A stretch of 33,324 nt of DNA from Elysia marginata (Eukaryota; Mollusca; Gastropoda; Plakobranchidae): assembly GCA_019649035.1 (NCBI GenBank), contig BMAT01004252.1:7306-40629 (forward strand), in the 5' to 3' direction. Shown piece by piece: positions 9,329 through 18,849 of this stretch. How positions within the stretch are numbered: the first letter of the stretch is position 1; every line of letters starts with the position of its first letter. The notes below the pieces were generated by a model. The model ran no database searches. It was given only the letters and a program-made list of their open reading frames with translations, and was not told the DNA's origin. The translations under genes and the position numbers were made by a program.

Positions 9329-11359
9329 TTAATGTCTAAAACCTGTGGAGAATCTTCCAGTTGCAGGCTGACGGGTGAGACTGCCCAGCTGATTCCGTCC
9401 AAACCTGCTGAAGGATAGGCCTGGCTTCTTGAAGGCGCTGGTGGCCCCTCTACGGGAACCCGCTGCCAGGATATTCGGATTGAGCCTGGAGAAAGCTCCG
9501 CTCGGTCGACTGAACAAACCTGTGTTGATTCTCTGGAAATTTCCGGCGCCATACAATGCACCTCTGTCGACATTTCTAGATCTAGACGGCGCACCGAGAT
9601 GTGTGCTGTAGTCCACTTCTTTCTTGTTGTATTTAGGCGGATGGTAAGTTTTGACTGGCTGAACTGGAGGCAATGGGGCGATCTGAATTCGTTTCTTTGG
9701 CGGCTCAATCTTGATCTGCTGACGGGGAGCTTGGATGTCGATATTGATATCTGGGATAACTCTCTCCTTCTTCCGCTTGTTGACAGGTTCTGGGCTGAGT
9801 ACGTTGGAGCCGACAAAGTTTCTGGCACTAACTGCGCCGAAGGGACCACTTCCGCCTGAGGTGGCCAGCTCGAGATTTGCGTGGACGTCCTTTGCGTTCT
9901 TGTCTGTAAGCTGGTCCTGTGATTGACGCACCTGGGCATTGTCCCACAACGCAGCTTTGTTCTGGTACTCCTCCGATCTGCTGTCGTCATTGTTTTCTTT
10001 GGCCCTACGGCTCTCCTTAGCGTTTCCACTGGCCCCGGCTCTTGCAGCCTCCTCTTCTTGGTGTTCGCTTTGTCCGTCAGAACTGTATATTCTGTCGTCC
10101 TTGGCATGTTGTAACTGAGCTCGTCTTGAATTTGAGTCCTCAAAGTTTCTCTCGTTGGCTGCGATCTTAGCATCTTTATGGGCCCGTGCAAATTGGTTTT
10201 GTTTGGCCAGGTCAGCCTCCTCAGCGGCACCGAACTCCCGAGCTTTCTTGTTGCGGTTGTATTTAAGCTGCTCGTCGTTGTTACCACCTTCGTTTTTGTT
10301 GTGGAAGAACTGTTTGCGTCTAGTAAAGGTCTCAGTCTCATCATTCTGTTTCTTTAGGAAGTAATCGCGATCTCTCAATGCTTCCTGCAGTTCTTTCTGT
10401 TTAGCAGCAAAATCTGAAGCTGATGCCGCCCCGGCGAAATTCTTGTCTTTTTCACTTGCATGTTTTGCAGCTTCGGCCGCATTCTTGGAGAAACCTTGGT
10501 TGGCAGTATCTGACAGACCCTGTCTGAAAGCCCCCTGTGCTCTATCTTTAAGCCCTCTAACTTCGTCGTAAACGACTCTATCTTTGAGGCGTTCGTATTC
10601 ATTTCGGGCATCAGCAGCACTCAAAGCCGTTGCTTTTGCAAGTTCTTCACCTCTTTCGCGCTGATCAGCATTCTCAGCAAATCCTGAATGTATTCTACCT
10701 CCGCTTCCTTCATTTCTTGCTTGTGGTCCCCTTGCACCCGGACCGTGGCTATTCCCATACCCAGCCTGTGCTCCTTTACCGCTTTCCTCGCCACCGTAAT
10801 ACTTTTTGTCCTTCACGCTACGAGCGGAATCAGCATTAGCACCAGCCTCGTTTCTGTAGCCAGCAGCTTGTTCGGCCAGGTCTTTTGCTAGTCTGATGGC
10901 GGAGTCGACTCCTATTTCGTTTTCACGGAACCTGTTGTCCTTCCTGTTGTAATCGATAGCCCTGTCGTCAGATCTTTCCCCGGCAGCTTCAAGGCGACGA
11001 TCTCCGAAACCGAACTGACCACCTTGAGCTTGAGCCTGATTTGCCGAAGCGCGCCAGTCCGACTCCTTGATGGCTTGCTGCTGGTCTTTCTGACGTCTGG
11101 ACACCGCGTTATCGACCTTCTTCACAGCCTCGTCTTTCTCACGCTCGTCAATGACGTCGAGTTTGCTGAACTTTCGCCCGTTTTCGTCTTCGAAACCTCC
11201 ACTCTCTGAGCTCTGCTTGTTGAACTTTTTGTTAAACTTGTAGTTGATGTTGTCTTCTAAATTGCTGCCACGGTCGAAGGCGTTCTTTCGTGCATTAGCA
11301 GCGTTGAACCCGTTAGCTTGATCTTCGTCTTTTCGAGCGTATCGGGCAGCATCTTTAAT
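9329..11359 (-). CDS. Gene B terminal coding exon (676 codons)
   Basis: The acceptor TCGTTTCAG|ATT is at 11359, phase 0, and the TAA stop at 9329-9331. It is one uninterrupted 2,031-bp frame starting IKDAARYARKDEDQANGF and carrying nearly all landmarks of the protein. The GTG at 11125 is an internal Val codon, not a start. Because stops are rare in this composition, other frames are also open for hundreds of codons; they are shadows. Confidence 0.86.
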   Translation of the reverse strand: MKDAARYARKDEDQANGFNAANARKNAFDRGSNLEDNINYKFNKKFNKQSSESGGFEDENGRKFSKLDVIDEREKDEAVKKVDNAVSRRQKDQQQAIKESDWRASANQAQAQGGQFGFGDRRLEAAGERSDDRAIDYNRKDNRFRENEIGVDSAIRLAKDLAEQAAGYRNEAGANADSARSVKDKKYYGGEESGKGAQAGYGNSHGPGARGPQARNEGSGGRIHSGFAENADQRERGEELAKATALSAADARNEYERLKDRVVYDEVRGLKDRAQGAFRQGLSDTANQGFSKNAAEAAKHASEKDKNFAGAASASDFAAKQKELQEALRDRDYFLKKQNDETETFTRRKQFFHNKNEGGNNDEQLKYNRNKKAREFGAAEEADLAKQNQFARAHKDAKIAANERNFEDSNSRRAQLQHAKDDRIYSSDGQSEHQEEEAARAGASGNAKESRRAKENNDDSRSEEYQNKAALWDNAQVRQSQDQLTDKNAKDVHANLELATSGGSGPFGAVSARNFVGSNVLSPEPVNKRKKERVIPDINIDIQAPRQQIKIEPPKKRIQIAPLPPVQPVKTYHPPKYNKKEVDYSTHLGAPSRSRNVDRGALYGAGNFQRINTGLFSRPSGAFSRLNPNILAAGSRRGATSAFKKPGLSFSRFGRNQLGSLTRQPATGRFSTGFRH

Positions 11360-13905
11360 CTGAAACGATGGTTGCAGTGGGTGAAGGTTGAAGGATTGAA
11401 AACAATGAAAACCACTATTAATTATATAATTTCAGACTTGCTAAGGTGTCAATTGCGTTATCTAAGGCTTTTTAATGTGGAAAAAGCTACTTTTAAAAGG
11501 AATATTGTGAAATTGAAAAACGTTGAGTGTATTTATGAACATACAAGAACAGGATTAAATTCGATATGAGATACTTCTTGGTAAGAAAGAGTGTGCAGAA
11601 GCTTCCTGTATTATTTGCCGATATTTTTTTTAGTTTTTCGAAACCATTAGTAGGCAATCATTTAATAAGCAATAAAGACACTAAGACAAAAGGCGGGTCT
11701 ACCTTGTAAGCATTTTTCAGCCCTTCATCTCTGATCTGCTGTACAATGTTGCCGAAGTTTTTGTTGTTGTTGGCGTAGTTCTGGCGGCGAGCGGCTGCCT
11801 GATCCCGAAACTGCTTCTGGTTACGTCTGGGGATTATTTTTATCTTTTAATTACTACTGCTAACAACAGAGATTAATTTATAAATCAAAGAGTCCTAACT
11901 TGTTGGCATCTCGAGCTTGTCTACCCATTGTTTATCACAGAAGCTAAAAGCATTATATTTGCCGATGTTCCAACGCCGAATAAAGAGTTAGGAGTTCTTC
12001 TTCACGCTTGGTGACTAAGTCTGACTAGGTCCACAACAAGAGATAGGTGCAAGATTTAGATACTTAGTTAGATAAATGAATGTCTCGATGCAAACCTTGA
12101 TGATTTCGAAAATTAGACTAGAACAGTCAGGTCATTCCAAGTATTTTTTTTACTCTTCCTGTACATCGGCAATTAGTCTAATTTAATTTTATCGAATGAT
12201 GCTAGATTAAAGCTATGATAATGTTTGCAACCTTTGAAACTTTCCAAACCTTTAACCCTCAGAAGGCCAACAAAAGGAAAATCGAAAATATTTTTCTGAT
12301 GGCAAAACATTTGTTTAAAAGCTTCTTTCTCGGTATATTTTTACACTTTTATAATAAACTTTGGTTTTTTACTGAGAGAAAATGGCTAAACTTCATTATA
12401 AAGCATAAAAGATGCTCATTTTTAAACAAAATGAATAAAAAATGCGAAAAAGTCGTGATATTACTACCGAATTTTCCAAAACGGTTGGCCTTCTGAGTCG
12501 GTCTGTTGGGAAATTAGTGGCGCTGCTCTTATGGCAACATAGTTACGCTGAGTAACGAACCAAAATTTCCCGAAATAGATTAATATAGTGTAAATCAATT
12601 GAATTTAACTGCACAGAAAAAAATTCCAACGCCTTGGAGTAAGGAAAAACAAACCAATAATTATTCAATTTGGTTACTCTGAATATTTTTAATGAAAAAA
12701 TCTTTCTCTTTGACGATGTTCGCTAAATCGTCAATTTTTTTTTTGTTGTTGTTATTTTTTTCTATTCACTATTATGTTACTATTAATGTTATATTCGAGG
12801 AATCTTGCCTGACCGAAAGTTATTGTCCTTTTCGCCGCCGGCTCCAGTCCAAACAGCATTTCTGGTGAGGTGCCCCTGGTGTAGAGCTTGGTCCCTGTTC
12901 TGGTGATCCTGGCCACGGTGTCTCTAGTAGGGCGAGGGCAAAAAATAAGCTTTGATGATTTTGTGTATGCATCGGACTATGCTTATTTAATTAACGAAGC
13001 AGCCCGACACTAGTTTTACGGTGGCTCACTCTCAAGTTGCATTTTACAACATAAAATAGTTTCGAGACCTAGAGGTTTAGTAATAATATTGACTTACATA
13101 GGCACCAAACGGCTCTCGGTGAAAAGTCAAAATTTCATTTGTTTTTTCAATTTTATTGAATCTTTTGGAAGAAGCTTTTACACCTGTGCGATAAACACCA
13201 TAAAACCAGACCTTAACAAACTATTTTAATGTTGGCGTATGATTAATCCGACAGGCGTTGGAAATAAATAAATTTAACATTTAAGCTTAGAAAAGTAATG
13301 TGATGCTGGTAGATCATCTTAAAAATACATTTAAGCAAACATTAGAATGAGTTTTGAGTATGCTGAAATGCGCTTTGTTACAACATATCCTCCTCATGGA
13401 ACTCCTCACATATAAGGTTAACACAGGTTGGCAAGAGTCTGTGTAAACTTTTAATTTGTAAAGCGGTTAAGCATTTAAGTACAAGTGAATAAAGTGCTAA
13501 AATCTTCTCTTCTCATGATTTATATATAAGTTCAGTTTCTTTGCTAATGGAATAACGGTTCTCACCTTAATCTATGGCACAAGTTGGGAAACACAATCTC
13601 TGCAGCATACCTTCTTGCATAATGCGCATTTTTTTTGTGTGGCTCGATAAGAAAAAAATAGTATGTAAATAGTACAAAAAAAAAACACTCTTAGACCACT
13701 GTCGACACACATTTCCGCACCAGTCAGTAGATTTAAGTCAACACAACTAAACACTGGTTGAAAAATTTAATATACTCACCTGGTCGGCGCGGTCTTTTCT
13801 GTAGACGCTACCGATCCGGCCCAACTCTCTACTTCCGTATCCGGTGTGGTACTGGCCGAGTGCGGTAGCCGCACAAAGGGCAGCTACCCAAGCCAGATGC
13901 ATCAT
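9329..13905 (-). CDS. Gene B: secreted, cysteine-free, LEA-like hydrophilic protein (796 aa), paralogue of gene C
   Basis: Four coding exons join in frame: 13780-13905, 12814-12923, 11703-11826 and 9329-11359 (126+110+124+2031 nt = 796 codons plus TAA). MMHLAWVAALCAATALG is a typical signal peptide, with cleavage probably before QYHTGYG. The mature chain has no cysteine and few large hydrophobic residues. It is dominated by Ala, Asn, Gln, Lys, Arg, Asp and Glu in helical stretches such as RLAKDLAEQAAGYRNEAGA and SKNAAEAAKHASEKDKN. Landmarks: KKYYGGEESGKG at 305-316, KQFFHNKNEGG at 469-479 followed by YNR, a basic cluster NKRKKER at 647-653, an Ile/Pro segment (PDINIDIQAP; KRIQIAPLPP) at about 654-695, and an Arg/Ser/Phe/Gly-rich tail ending GRFSTGFRH. 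Gene C shares the first two blocks, the general composition and the tail type. The family is not recognised. A secreted structural, mucus, egg-coat or water-binding role is inference from composition only. Confidence 0.82.
11703..11826 (-). CDS. Gene B third coding exon
   Basis: The acceptor is CCCCAG|A; the first base completes the Arg codon split across the junction. The exon adds 41 codons (RNQKQFRDQAAARRQNYANN...LKNAYK) and ends AAG|GTAGAC, phase 0. It stands out from the AT-rich introns by higher GC. Confidence 0.8.
12252..12497. mobile_element. MITE with 14-bp perfect terminal inverted repeats, piggyBac-like left end
   Basis: CTCAGAAGGCCAAC at 12258-12271 is repeated in perfect inversion at 12484-12497. 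The similarity continues inward with small gaps to about 30 bp (AGGAAAATCG versus TTGGAAAATTCGG). The left end is preceded by TTAACC, giving TTAA-CCCTCAG, the target and start expected of piggyBac-type elements. The right end reads CTGAGTCGG, so the matching TTAA is lost or the class is different. The interior of about 210 bp is AT-rich and lacks a transposase, so the element is non-autonomous. It lies in the gene B intron between the second and third coding exons. Confidence 0.65.
12814..12923 (-). CDS. Gene B second coding exon
   Basis: The acceptor is CTACTAG|AGA. The exon encodes RHRGQDHQNRDQALHQGHLT and ends EKDNNF plus two bases (CG) before the donor GTCAGG at 12813. A competing GC-type donor, CAG|GCAAGA, lies 5 bp downstream but would shift the frame. 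Confidence 0.75.
13780..13905 (-). CDS. Gene B signal-peptide exon (first exon with the likely start)
   Basis: The ATG at 13905 sits immediately after an acceptor (TATTTCAG|ATGATG), so an upstream untranslated exon is expected and is found at 15797. The exon encodes 42 residues: signal peptide, then QYHTGYGSRELGRIGSVYRK, then DRADQ. The donor CAG|GTGAGT is strong, phase 0. The frame stays open upstream of 13905, but that sequence is intronic under this model. Confidence 0.83.
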
Positions 13906-15796
13906 CTGAAATACACAAATGTCGTGCACAGTTACTTCTCTTATATCGTGAGCCGCGAACTCCATTAACGAATTGTTAGCCATAGTTTTAATAATTTGGG
14001 ACAAGGAAATAGTGCTTAAATGCATGCGGTTACTTTTGATTCTAAATGAATCTCTATTATGGAGAATGCAAGAGGTTTTATGCACTATGAGCAATATAAA
14101 AAAACATATTTGATACAACTATTAATAATAGTTCTAGGGATATTCAGCAAATCAAAAAAAAATATCTAAAAAAACTAAGATATAAAACGCTCTATGACGT
14201 ATCGACTATTTAGGCGAAACGTCTTTAAAAACTATTTTTTTTTCATTTTACCAACAGTCAATTGTTGAAGGTGTTGTAAAAGTAATACCAATCACATAGA
14301 AGTTAGGTGATTGGAAACTGAAACTAAAATGTATTTTTTGTACTATCATTGATAACATGCGTCAGAAGTGAAGGTGCCATACGCTCTAGATGACAAAAAA
14401 TGTATGTTAGTCTGTTAAGTTTCACGTTTCTTTAAAAACTAACTTCAGACAAAAGCCTAAAAGAAGTACAAGACAAAGAAATTAGTACCGAGGTTTTTGC
14501 TGTTAGTTTGTTTTCTTTATCAGTATAAAGTACTCAAGATTTACTGGAATATGTGATTTACCAGCAGCATAAATCATATAATTCTAGTTTAACTTACATA
14601 CAATTTATATTTTCTCGCATTATTTAAATAAAATACCCAAGTTTTAAACTGAAGTTTTGAAGACTTTATTAAAGGAGTAACAGTTATTTTAGATAATAAA
14701 TCGTTTGCATTTCCGTTGCCTTTGAAAATAATACAGTTTTAATTTAATTGTTTTTGCAAACCACACAAGTTTGCTGTAGAACATAAGATTTGTTCTCTCG
14801 TACGTTTGGACCAATCTTTCTGTTTCATGTCTCTTGAAGTTGTCAAAGCTATCTTTCTTGTTTTCTAAAATTCCTTTGTTTTATGAAGGTATAGCAACTT
14901 TTCAATAGAATTAAATATACAATGATCACTTGCATTTCTTTTTTTCATGTTGCCAACGTCAACGAGAAAATAGTTCTTAGGGCGTAAATAAAATATCACT
15001 TTACCGTAAAAAAAACCACAAAACCTGCCATCATTCATATGGTATATTTTTGCTCTAGGGTTGGTTCTTTAAAATCAAATCGCTAGGTTCTTGACATTTC
15101 ATAAGCACACAAAACAGTTACTTACTTCGCATGGAAGTTTGAGTAATAAGTGCTGATTTTTAAACAAAAAAAAATGTACATCTCTAGTTATCTTACAACA
15201 ATGTGTTGGAGAATCAAGAACTTAGTCTAAATCCGGATAGTTTTAAATTAAAGTATGCCTCTCTTAATTCTAAATCAAACTACAACAATTATTCTGTGCA
15301 AGAAATGGGATTGTCTGGAAGGGTAATGCTATGAAATAACGGAGATTTTAGCAGAAATCAACGTTTAAATACAACTTATGACTATATCTACTTAGAAAAG
15401 CTAATCATAATTCTTGAACAGAGAATGTATGATCAATATATCTATCTTTTACAGCTCGCAACTCTGCTCGCAAAGAACCTAACGTCTTGCCACGAGTACA
15501 AATCCGTCGAATGTCGACAATTTTAATTCGAAGAAGCGCCTGTTAAAGTAGATTTGTTCCGTCTTTTTTCTCTACTTTAAATCAAAACCCATAAATCTTT
15601 TCACAAAATCTTAAATTTTGGTCAATTCTGAAAACTTGGAAACACAGAAAAAATCATAGTTTAAAATATCTACGCCTTGTGATATGAAATTTAAGACATC
15701 CGAGTCAATTACACTAATTCTGAGACCTTCGCTCTTTCCATAATTTTGTAAGGAGTTGACTACGAACACAGTACGAATGTTGAGAACTTAGCTTAC
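13906..15796 (-). other. Gene B first intron (5' UTR intron); nothing else seen
   Basis: The intron runs from AGG|GTAAGC at 15796 to TATTTCAG at 13906, about 1.9 kb. It is AT-rich with no supported exon, repeat array or RNA gene. Confidence 0.6.
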
Positions 15797-15878
15797 CCTG
15801 AGCGTGGGACGGCGCCAAGTACTGTGGGGCATACACAGTTCTCTGGCAGACTCAAACATGCAAGGGCCACTTCCAGGT
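15797..15878 (-). other. Gene B 5' UTR exon (with an in-frame upstream ATG)
   Basis: A GC-balanced stretch ends at a good donor (CTCAGG|GTAAGC, 15797/15796) and begins about 26 bp downstream of a TATA box. Splicing it to 13905 places an ATG at 15859 in frame with the signal-peptide ATG: 63 nt encode MFESARELCMPHSTWRRPTL and one Arg, with no stop. If that ATG were used, the signal peptide would carry a 21-residue N-terminal extension. It is only about 15-20 nt from the presumed cap, so the downstream ATG pair is the likelier start. Confidence 0.55.
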
Positions 15879-15896
15879 AGTCCCTGACCTTAATCC

Positions 15897-15904
15897 TATA
15901 TATA
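15897..15904 (-). promoter_or_regulatory. TATA box of gene B
   Basis: GGCTGTATATATAGGATT on the minus strand has a TATATATA core at 15904-15897. Transcription would start near 15878-15870. The upstream 130 bp (to about 16035) is GC-balanced against an AT-rich background, as expected for a proximal promoter. The 5' splice donor 100 bp downstream supports it. Confidence 0.6.
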
Positions 15905-16251
15905 CAGCCAAACTGACAAACCATGATTCGGGCGGTCACGGGAGAGACAGAAGCCGGACTAGATTTCGATGCGTATGAAATTAATTTTCTCGGTAGTGAT
16001 GCGGTCAATGAAGTTGTGAAGTGTTTGTGACACAAGCACTGGGCGTCTCCCCTTCACCCCAAGACAATTCTGGTTGCCTGATGTTCACTGTCAGATGGAG
16101 GATTCACGAAGTTTGTTCGCTGGTCAATGGTATTTTGTTCAAAAGTTAATAGTTTATTTAAAATCTAAAATATGTTTTTTTTTAAAGGTAATGTCTGTAA
16201 CAAAAAAAAAATCTTGCATAATGCATTATACTAACTTGAAAAACACCGAGA

Positions 16252-16442
16252 GAGTTATCAAGAAAGAGAGAAAGACAGGGGGATAGAAATAGAGACAGAT
16301 GAAAACTTTGATTGGAGAAGGAGATAGAAAGAGANNNNNNNNNNNNNNNNNNNNNNNNNNNNNNNNNNNNNNNNNNNNNNNNNNNNNNNNNNNNNNNNNN
16401 NNNNNNNNNNNNNNNNNNNNNNNNNNNNNNNNNNNNNNNNNN

Positions 16443-16474
<32 letters not shown>

Positions 16475-16490
16475 AGGAGGGGGGTAGAGT
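16252..16490. repeat. GA-rich microsatellite interrupted by an assembly gap
   Basis: GAGA-type sequence lies on both sides of an N run at 16335-16442 (108 N). The true array length is unknown; the gap most likely reflects collapse of the (GA)n tract. Open frames across it consist of N and Ser/Leu or Arg/Glu codons and are not genes. Confidence 0.9.
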
Positions 16491-16499
16491 ATACCGTTG

Positions 16500-17765
16500 C
16501 AGGCAATAAAACAGAAACTGAGAGGCAAATCAAAAAGGGAGTATCTGCAAGTCACCATTAAAGTGGATTTAAACCTTGTAAAATTGACTTCCCATGATAA
16601 TTCAAATATCTTGTTCACTGAGCTTGTGAGTGATTTTTATTTCACAGCTAAGATTCAACCACGATTTGTGAGAGCCTCTCTTAGCTTCCTGTCACAGGTT
16701 GATGATCGGAATCGACTTATGAAACTGTCAGGCTTGCTAATGTGCTGCATAAATGTCTGGTTCTTTTATCTACTCAGAAATACACATGAATCTGAGTAGT
16801 CAAAATAAAGCGTTGCTGACTCTTTTGTTTTAATGAGTTAAGCTTTATGAGAGCTTGAACTGAGCACTTGTAAAATTTGTCTTTACAGAAACATCATTTT
16901 TATACCTACTTGTGATAACGATGGTCAATAAAACTAAATCTAGAGTAATTTACTTTAGCGCATCAATTTTTTTTTCTATAACGTGTTTCTTCTTTTTTCT
17001 CTTTCTTTTTTTAGTCGATTCGTTCTATGTGTACTTTTTTACTTACTTAAACACATTAAATTAAAAAAAATGCAATTATAAAAAGGATATTTACAACCGT
17101 TTGATTTATAAAAACTATTTAGGTGCCAAATATATAAGATAGTACTAACTTTAATTTGAATTTCTTGCTTTCGTATTTTACTCAATACAAAAAAACCCAC
17201 AACTATGTGCATTGCTAACAAATTATATTTTTCAGGAACATGAGACTATTTACCTTCATTATCCTTATTGAAGCAACAAACATTTTATTTAAAAGATTAT
17301 AATCAGTCGATTTAAACACAAGGACAAGTTCAAAAGTATGAAATAATGCGAGTCTAGGCAAATATAGGCCTATTCAAGAGATAGGTGTTCAAAACTTCAT
17401 TCAACACAGAGTTAATTTTCCTGCGCAGGTTATTTGGTATATTTACCCGCATGACAGTCATTTCATTTACGTAGATTTAGAAATATGTGGTATAAAGTTT
17501 AACGAGTGAGAGTAAACGGTGTTAGATTTTATCAACTAAACATGAAAAAGTAGACGAAAAGATAAAATAGAGAATTGTGAAAATTAAAAATACATAAATA
17601 AAAGCGTGTATCACGTCTTGATAAGTCTTTACAGCTTTTACATGGTCAAACCTTTGAAATAAGGCTATAAATGAAGTATTCTAAAATATTTTTGTTTGTT
17701 TCTTTAAGGCAACACGATGTAAAAGTTGTTGTTACAAACTGAGTTTTGATTATTCAGATAAGAAG
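16500..17765. other. Intergenic, no gene seen
   Basis: AT-rich sequence. A plus-strand frame of 100 codons at 16497-16799 has no splice sites, no family resemblance and ordinary intergenic composition. An 8-bp inverted repeat (CTACTCAG...CTGAGTAG) lies at 16770-16799. Confidence 0.55.
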
Positions 17766-18138
17766 GTAGATAGATAGATAGAGAAAGAGAGAGAGAGAGC
17801 GAGATAGAAATATTGATAAAGAAAGGGAAAGAGAGATATGGAGAGAGAAAGAGAGATACGGAGAGAAACGGAGAGATGGAGAGAAACGGAGAGAAAGAGA
17901 TATGGAGAGAAACGGAGAGAGAGAGAGGTATGGAGAGGGAAAGAGAGATATATAGAGAGAAAGAGAGATATGGAGAGAGAAAGAGAGATATGAAGAGAGA
18001 AATAGAGAGATGGAGAGAGGGAGAGAGATGAAGAGAAACGGAGAGAGAGAAGGAGAGAAACGGCGAGAGATAGATAGAGAGAAACGGAGAGAGAGGGTGA
18101 GAGACAGAGAGAGAGACACACAGAGAGAGAGAGAGAGT
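17766..18138. repeat. GA-rich minisatellite-like array
   Basis: About 370 bp of GAGA sequence in which AGAAACGGAGAGA and AGAGATATGGAGAGA units recur irregularly. All three minus-strand frames stay open and read Ser/Leu/Phe/Ile repeats, the mark of a low-complexity tract rather than a gene. Confidence 0.9.
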
Positions 18139-18722
18139 CCAAATCGCTAATGATTGGAGAAGACGACTGAACATCTGAGATCGGACTTTTTTTCCAGGTA
18201 ACAGAAAGCATAATGTTGATACAGAATAATGTTAGGGGCGTGACTCAACCCCCTTCTCTGTCGCTTTTTAAAACGTATGCTTCATATTCAGTTTTAGAAC
18301 TTCTTACATGTTTATTGTGCTTTACTCTTCCGAACACCTTTACCTCGGTTATCTTAAAGAATAATATCCAGGTCTGAGTATACAATTTACTGATTCAACG
18401 AAACATTAAGTAGGTAATTGTCTTACGTTAAGTATTAGAACTTTTTTGTTTGGGTTTTAAATTCTTTTTTATGTGTTCTTTTCTTAATAGTAGGCACATG
18501 TTAGATTTCTTTTGTAGTAAAATGAAACGCAGTTTCATTGGCACACCAAACCCTGTATTGAAATAACGGATAACCGGTAACAGTTACCGTGGGATAACGG
18601 GCTTTCCCGAGGTTTATCGGCATTCAGCTACTATGTAAATTTACTCCTTTTTAATGTGAATCTCGTTAAACTTCAATTGATCTAATGGTTAGCATAGCGC
18701 AAATATAAATCAACCTAAGGGA

Positions 18723-18777
18723 AAGAAAGGAAAAAAAAGATAACGGTAGATAGAAAGACAGGCAGAGAGAGAGAGAA

Positions 18778-18818
<41 letters not shown>

Positions 18819-18846
18819 GGAGGGGGCATGAGGCGGGGGGGGGGGG
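18723..18846. repeat. GA microsatellite and poly-G run
   Basis: (GA)n between about 18760 and 18815, followed by an AGGAGGGGGC stretch and a run of 13 G at about 18834-18846. Confidence 0.9.
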
Positions 18847-18849
18847 CGC

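Noticed and set aside
9229..10344. 371-codon minus-strand frame overlapping gene B's last exon
   Set aside because: It is in another frame of the same exon. The gene B frame joins upstream exons by phase and has the motifs shared with gene C; this one does neither.
12215..12496. 93-codon plus-strand frame
   Set aside because: Lies almost wholly inside the MITE and ends in its inverted repeat; no coding character.
13572..13754. 60-codon minus frame with a Cys-rich end (CALCKKVCCRDC)
   Set aside because: It sits in gene B's intron just past a strong donor; too short, with no splice-site support.
13906..14118. N-terminal extension of the signal-peptide exon (frame open to 14118)
   Set aside because: A clean acceptor abuts the ATG pair, a promoter and donor are found at 15.8-15.9 kb, and the extension would bury the signal peptide behind 71 residues.
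15793..16035. 80-codon minus frame over the gene B promoter
   Set aside because: It crosses the TATA box and is out of frame with gene B; explained as promoter plus 5' UTR.
16770..16799. 8-bp inverted repeat CTACTCAG/CTGAGTAG
   Set aside because: A short arm with a 14-nt loop is expected by chance in a window of this size.
17704..18211. Overlapping Ser/Leu-rich frames of 121-156 codons on the minus strand
   Set aside because: Three frames open at once over GA-rich low-complexity sequence; no coding signal.
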